64,000 nucleotides of DNA, from contig JAFAER010000223.1 in the NCBI GenBank assembly GCA_023423895.1, positions 65,759 to 129,758 on the forward strand. The letters run 5' to 3'. The notes under the pieces were generated by a model that was not told where the DNA came from, did no database searches, and worked only from the letters and a program-made list of their open reading frames with translations. This DNA is from Pseudomonadota bacterium. Lineage in GTDB: Bacteria; Myxococcota_A; Polyangia; Polyangiales; Polyangiaceae. The position numbers and the translations under genes were made by a program. Positions 60,860 to 64,000 of this stretch are shown piece by piece. Position 1 is the stretch's first letter; the number at the start of each line of letters is the position of its first letter.

Positions 60860-62779
60860 CTACGAGCGCGGTCCGTACTTCCGCGTGAAGAACGGCTCCA
60901 TCGCGGCGAGCAGCGCGCCCACGTCAGCGTGCTCGGGGACCGAGACGCGGCAGATCTGGACGTTGTCGCGCTTCTGCGCATCCTTGACGGCCTGAGGCAA
61001 GGAGCCTTGCGTCGATTCTTGCGGGTTGATGACGTAAAACCAATCTGGCTTGCCGCCACCCGTCGACTGCCCGTAGCTCACGCGGCTCTTGACCAGCGAA
61101 GGCGCCGCCGCGAGCAGGTGGTCGACGAACTCGTCGACGAGATCCGCGTGGTCCGTCGGCGCCGGCGGCAGGTAGAAGGAGACGAGGCCGCAGTCGAGCC
61201 CTTCACGCGCCTGCGCCTCGGTCATGGCATAGAGCGTGACGTCCCGACCGCGCGCCGCGAGCGCCGCGCGAATGCCTTCGACGAGACGCAGGGTGTTGGC
61301 GCGGATCGTCGCCATGCGCGGCCTGAGGTCGGAGAGGCCCGCCTCGAGATCGGCGAGCTGCGACGGGCGCGCAAAAGAGTCGGCGTCCGTTCCCAGCACG
61401 CGCGCGCGGGCGAGGATCCTCTTCGCGATCGGGTCGGAGGCGCACGCGGCGACGCCGAGGGTCGTCTTGCCCTTCGTGAAATACTTCGAGCCGCTCTTCA
61501 CGAGGAGGAACGGCCAGTCCTTCGCGTAGCCGAGCTGGAACACCGGGTAGAGCGGCGCGAGCGTGGTGTCGACGAGGACGGGGATCCGATGTCCCCAGCG
61601 CCTCTCGTATGCGCGCAGTCCGGTGACCAGCTTGTCGAAGTCGTGGGTCTGGAGCTCGGGGTTCGTCGGGGTCTCGAGGAAGACGACCGCGGGCGCGCCT
61701 GCGAGCGCTTCGAGCCGCGCGAGGATCCCGTCGACGAGCGTGATCGCGCGGCCCTCGGCGTCCGTTCCGAGCACGGGGAGCGGTGCGGGCGTCAGCGACG
61801 TCCGTGCGGTGAGCACTTCGGCGATCAGCTGTCCGGTGCCGCCGTAGCCGTTCTGCGCATAGAAGAACGTGACGGGAGCGGGGCCGAGAACATCGACCGC
61901 GGCGGCGAACACGGCGGCCTCTGCGGCGAGCCCGGTGCAGAAGTAGAGCGCTTCGGTGATCTCCGGGAAGAGCGCGCGGAGCTTCGCGTCGCACGCGGCC
62001 GGCGTCGACGTGGGCTCGGCGTTTGGTGTGAGCCCGAGCCCGAGCCCGACGTCGCGCTCGAGCGCGTGCAGCGCGTCGACCGCGAGCAGCGCCGAGACGG
62101 TGCGCTTTCGAATGAGCTGAATGCCTGCGGGCGGGATGCGCGCCTCGTCGCGGATGAGCAAGACCCCGCCATTCGGCACCGCGAAGCAGACGGCGTCGGC
62201 CGGCTGCCCGCCCACGTCGCCGGAGAAGGGAGACGCGAGCACGTGAACGGTGAGCACGTCCTCACGCGACGTGACGGGGCCTTCGTGTCGCTCGTGGAGC
62301 TCGACGCCCTGCTCGCGGAGTCGTGCCTTTTCGGACTCCGAAACGGGGAGCTCGCCCTCCGCGAAGACGCGCACCGGCAACGTGCGTCCGGGCGCTTCGA
62401 TCACGCTGAGCCAGGGCTTCGTCACCGACGCGAACGAGAAGGCTCGCGCGGCGCCGGTGCGCGCCGTCTGCAGGAGCTCGTAGACCGTCGAGAGCGGCTG
62501 ACCGAGGCGCGCGTAGTCGTAGGGGAGACCGCAGCCGTAGAGCGCCTCGCGGATGGCCTCGGGCGCCGTGACGTCGTCGGCGACGATGCGCGCGAGCGCC
62601 GCGTCGAGCCGTGCGGCGAACTGCGTCTCCGAGTCGAAGCGTGGAAGGTCGTAGGTCGTCGCGCGCGGCTCCCAGTCCTCGGGCATCGCGCCGGGCGTGC
62701 CCAGCGTACGTCGCAGGACCTCTGCGAGGTTCGAGGCGAAGGACGGGGAGAGGGCGAGGGAAGACGTGGGCTGTGCCAT
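60860..62779 (-). CDS. Cys/Met-metabolism PLP enzyme with a 240-residue N-terminal extension
   Basis: The 639-residue protein from ATG 62779 is about 240 residues longer than ordinary cystathionine gamma-synthase-family enzymes (around 380-400). The PLP fold starts near residue 265. It shows 'FLETPTNPE' (substrate carboxylate site), 'LVDTTLAPLY' (Asp 404, pyridine N) and 'VKSGSKYFTKGKTTLG' (Lys 432, Schiff base), with 'SRVSYGQSTGG' near the end. The N-terminal 240 residues are not recognised; they contain 'LPYDYARLGQPLSTVYELLQ' and resemble no partner domain I know. Substrate class (gamma-synthase, beta/gamma-lyase) cannot be decided. Confidence 0.85.
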   Translation of the reverse strand: MAQPTSSLALSPSFASNLAEVLRRTLGTPGAMPEDWEPRATTYDLPRFDSETQFAARLDAALARIVADDVTAPEAIREALYGCGLPYDYARLGQPLSTVYELLQTARTGAARAFSFASVTKPWLSVIEAPGRTLPVRVFAEGELPVSESEKARLREQGVELHERHEGPVTSREDVLTVHVLASPFSGDVGGQPADAVCFAVPNGGVLLIRDEARIPPAGIQLIRKRTVSALLAVDALHALERDVGLGLGLTPNAEPTSTPAACDAKLRALFPEITEALYFCTGLAAEAAVFAAAVDVLGPAPVTFFYAQNGYGGTGQLIAEVLTARTSLTPAPLPVLGTDAEGRAITLVDGILARLEALAGAPAVVFLETPTNPELQTHDFDKLVTGLRAYERRWGHRIPVLVDTTLAPLYPVFQLGYAKDWPFLLVKSGSKYFTKGKTTLGVAACASDPIAKRILARARVLGTDADSFARPSQLADLEAGLSDLRPRMATIRANTLRLVEGIRAALAARGRDVTLYAMTEAQAREGLDCGLVSFYLPPAPTDHADLVDEFVDHLLAAAPSLVKSRVSYGQSTGGGKPDWFYVINPQESTQGSLPQAVKDAQKRDNVQICRVSVPEHADVGALLAAMEPFFTRKYGPRS

Positions 62780-63024
62780 GGGCGGTCGGCGCCAGCATAG
62801 TCGCCCCTCGCGTTCCGCGAGCCGCAAAGTCAGCGACGCCGGAGCGCACCGGACGGCGGCAAGCCCGAGGACCGAGCCCCCCGCCGGTCCGCTGCGGAAC
62901 GCTCGAGCTTGGCGCCGCGGCGGGCAGCGGTGCTCCATTTCGACGCTATGCCGGTCGCGGCGAGTAGCCCGTGTCGGCTGCTCGCCGTTGCAGAGGACGC
63001 GCGGCTCACGCACTCGCGATTGCC

Positions 63025-63056
63025 CGCGAGCGCGTGAGGAACCACACGCGCTCGCG
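63025..63056 (-). terminator. Strong hairpin directly after the right-edge gene
   Basis: CGCGAGCGCGTG (63025-63036) and CACGCGCTCGCG (63045-63056) form a perfect 12-bp stem with an 8-base loop. It abuts the stop codon of the PKD-repeat gene (63057). Confidence 0.7.
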
Positions 63057-64000
63057 TCAGCGCCTGCGTCGCCGCCGCCCGATGAGCAGCGCGAGCGCCG
63101 AGGTGACACCCGCAGAGAGCCCGCCGCTCAGCGACCCGCTCCTTCCGGGCGCGGCAACGCTGCAGCCGCCGTCGTCCTCGCTCGGTGCGATTGGCTCGTT
63201 CACAGCTGCGTCGACGCCACCGCCACCGTCAGTGCCACCGTCGGCGCGGCCGGTCGAGGCGTCGGTGCCGGCGTCGGCCGGCTCGACGTGGTTCGTCACG
63301 GTGACGTCGACCGACGAAGCCTGGCTCGACTCCCGACCGTCGTTCGCCACGAGCTCGAACGTCAGCACGGTGTCCGCGGTCACATCGGGTGCGGTGAACT
63401 TCGGGCTCAGCGTGCTGGCATCCTGCAGCTGCACGGCAGGTCCTGCCTTTTGCGTCCACGTGTACGTGAGCGCGTCGCCATCGGCGTCCGTCGTCGTACC
63501 CGCGAGCGTCACCAGCGTTCCCTCCTTCGCCGTGATGTTCGTCCCGGCGCTCACCGTCGGAGCACGGTTGTTCTTCACGGTGACGTCGACCGTCGAAGCC
63601 GCGCTCGTGTCGAGGGCATCCTGGGCAACGAGCGAGAAGGTCAGCACCGTGTCCTCGTTCACGGCCGGTGCCGTGAAGCTCGGGCTCAGCGTGTCCGCGC
63701 CTTGCAGCGTGACGGCCGGTCCCGCGGTCTGCGTCCACGCGTACGTGAGCGCGTCGCCCTCCGCGTCCGACGCCGTGCCCGAGAGCGTCACCAGCGTCTC
63801 CTCTCTGGCCTCGATGTTCGCTCCGGCGCTGACCGTCGGGGCGAGGTTGTTCTTCACGGTGACGTCGACCGATAGAGGCTGGCTCATCGCCCAACCGTCG
63901 TTCGCAACGAGCGAGAACGTGAGCACCGTGTCGGCTATCACGAAAGGCGCCGTGAAGCTCGGGGTCAGCGTGCTCGCGCCCTCCAGCGTCACGGCGGGCC
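63057..64000 (-). CDS. PKD/Ig-like repeat protein with MYXO-CTERM (partial, runs off right edge)
   Basis: The frame is open to the window's last base, so the N-terminus is missing. Visible are about 2.5 copies of a roughly 95-residue PKD/REJ-like beta-sandwich repeat: 'APTVSAGANIEAREETLVTLSG', 'DAEGDALTYAWTQTAGPAV' and 'TLSPSFTAPAVNEDTVLTFSLV' in parts, each closed by 'SVDVTVKNN'. An Ala/Asp/Gly/Thr linker precedes a MYXO-CTERM-type tail: 'GGCSVAAPG', a hydrophobic stretch and a run of six Arg. The signal is thought to direct cell-surface anchoring in Myxococcota. Confidence 0.9.
   Translation of the reverse strand, partial: PAVTLEGASTLTPSFTAPFVIADTVLTFSLVANDGWAMSQPLSVDVTVKNNLAPTVSAGANIEAREETLVTLSGTASDAEGDALTYAWTQTAGPAVTLQGADTLSPSFTAPAVNEDTVLTFSLVAQDALDTSAASTVDVTVKNNRAPTVSAGTNITAKEGTLVTLAGTTTDADGDALTYTWTQKAGPAVQLQDASTLSPKFTAPDVTADTVLTFELVANDGRESSQASSVDVTVTNHVEPADAGTDASTGRADGGTDGGGGVDAAVNEPIAPSEDDGGCSVAAPGRSGSLSGGLSAGVTSALALLIGRRRRRR

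Noticed and set aside
60929..62800. A 623-residue plus-strand frame
   Set aside because: Antisense to the PLP enzyme, which has complete catalytic motifs.

Overview
The window is high-GC DNA, almost certainly from a predatory-type myxobacterium (phylum Myxococcota, class Polyangia; Labilithrix- or Sandaracinus-like). The evidence is lineage-typical gene content: DUF4215 Cys-rich repeats with a MYXO-CTERM anchor (48307-52059), a second MYXO-CTERM protein at the right edge, Stig1-like Cys-rich lipoproteins, RCC1- and Kelch-like propeller lipoproteins, and Asp/Ala/Gly-rich linkers after the lipobox. I count about 17 predicted lipoproteins; none has Asp directly after the lipobox Cys, so by the E. 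coli Lol rule they would go to the outer membrane or surface.

Layout. 1-437 is the 5' end of a leftward sensor-type gene. 713-9318 is a leftward cassette of eight genes: ECF sigma factor, TPR-bearing membrane protein (putative anti-sigma), putative outer-membrane barrel, Stig1-like lipoprotein, two Kelch-like lipoproteins, an RCC1-like lipoprotein and a VWA lipoprotein. The last five overlap stop-to-start. A divergent RCC1-like lipoprotein (9541-10905) flanks it. 11010-18000 holds a universal stress protein, a CBS protein with a histone-H1-like tail, a Gly-rich beta-helix lipoprotein with a TPR/PEGA protein, a Uma2 nuclease and a hydrolase lipoprotein. 18121-28370 holds a chemoreceptor coupled to an outer-membrane protein, a tandem-duplicated lipoprotein, an Old Yellow Enzyme, a beta-helix lipoprotein, a triple-Kazal inhibitor, a DUF1566 pair and a lipoyl/zinc-ribbon protein. 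28482-31195 holds a LigB dioxygenase, an SDR and its divergent LysR regulator.

31215-40233 is a sugar-acid catabolic block: aldo/keto reductase, KDG kinase, KDPG aldolase, an unusual 978-residue fusion of a YjhG/YagF-like dehydratase with a 2-hydroxyacid dehydrogenase, a glucose-dehydrogenase-like ADH and a divergent GH15 glucoamylase. Together they suggest a semi-phosphorylative Entner-Doudoroff route. 40227-47171 is an AraC regulator divergent from a leucine-degradation operon (liuA-liuB-liuD-liuE). A DUF1993 protein and the giant DUF4215 protein follow.

52560-60588 is a second, paralogous copy of the left-hand cassette: barrel, ECF sigma, anti-sigma-like, Stig1-like, Kelch-like, RCC1-like, and an IgGFc-binding-domain lipoprotein in place of the VWA protein. 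Every junction from sigma downward overlaps by 1-4 bases. Two copies of an ECF-controlled surface-lipoprotein cassette in 64 kb is the best candidate for an undescribed system. The window closes with an N-terminally extended PLP enzyme and a truncated PKD/Ig-repeat MYXO-CTERM protein. No tRNA, rRNA, CRISPR array, insertion sequence or prophage was seen.
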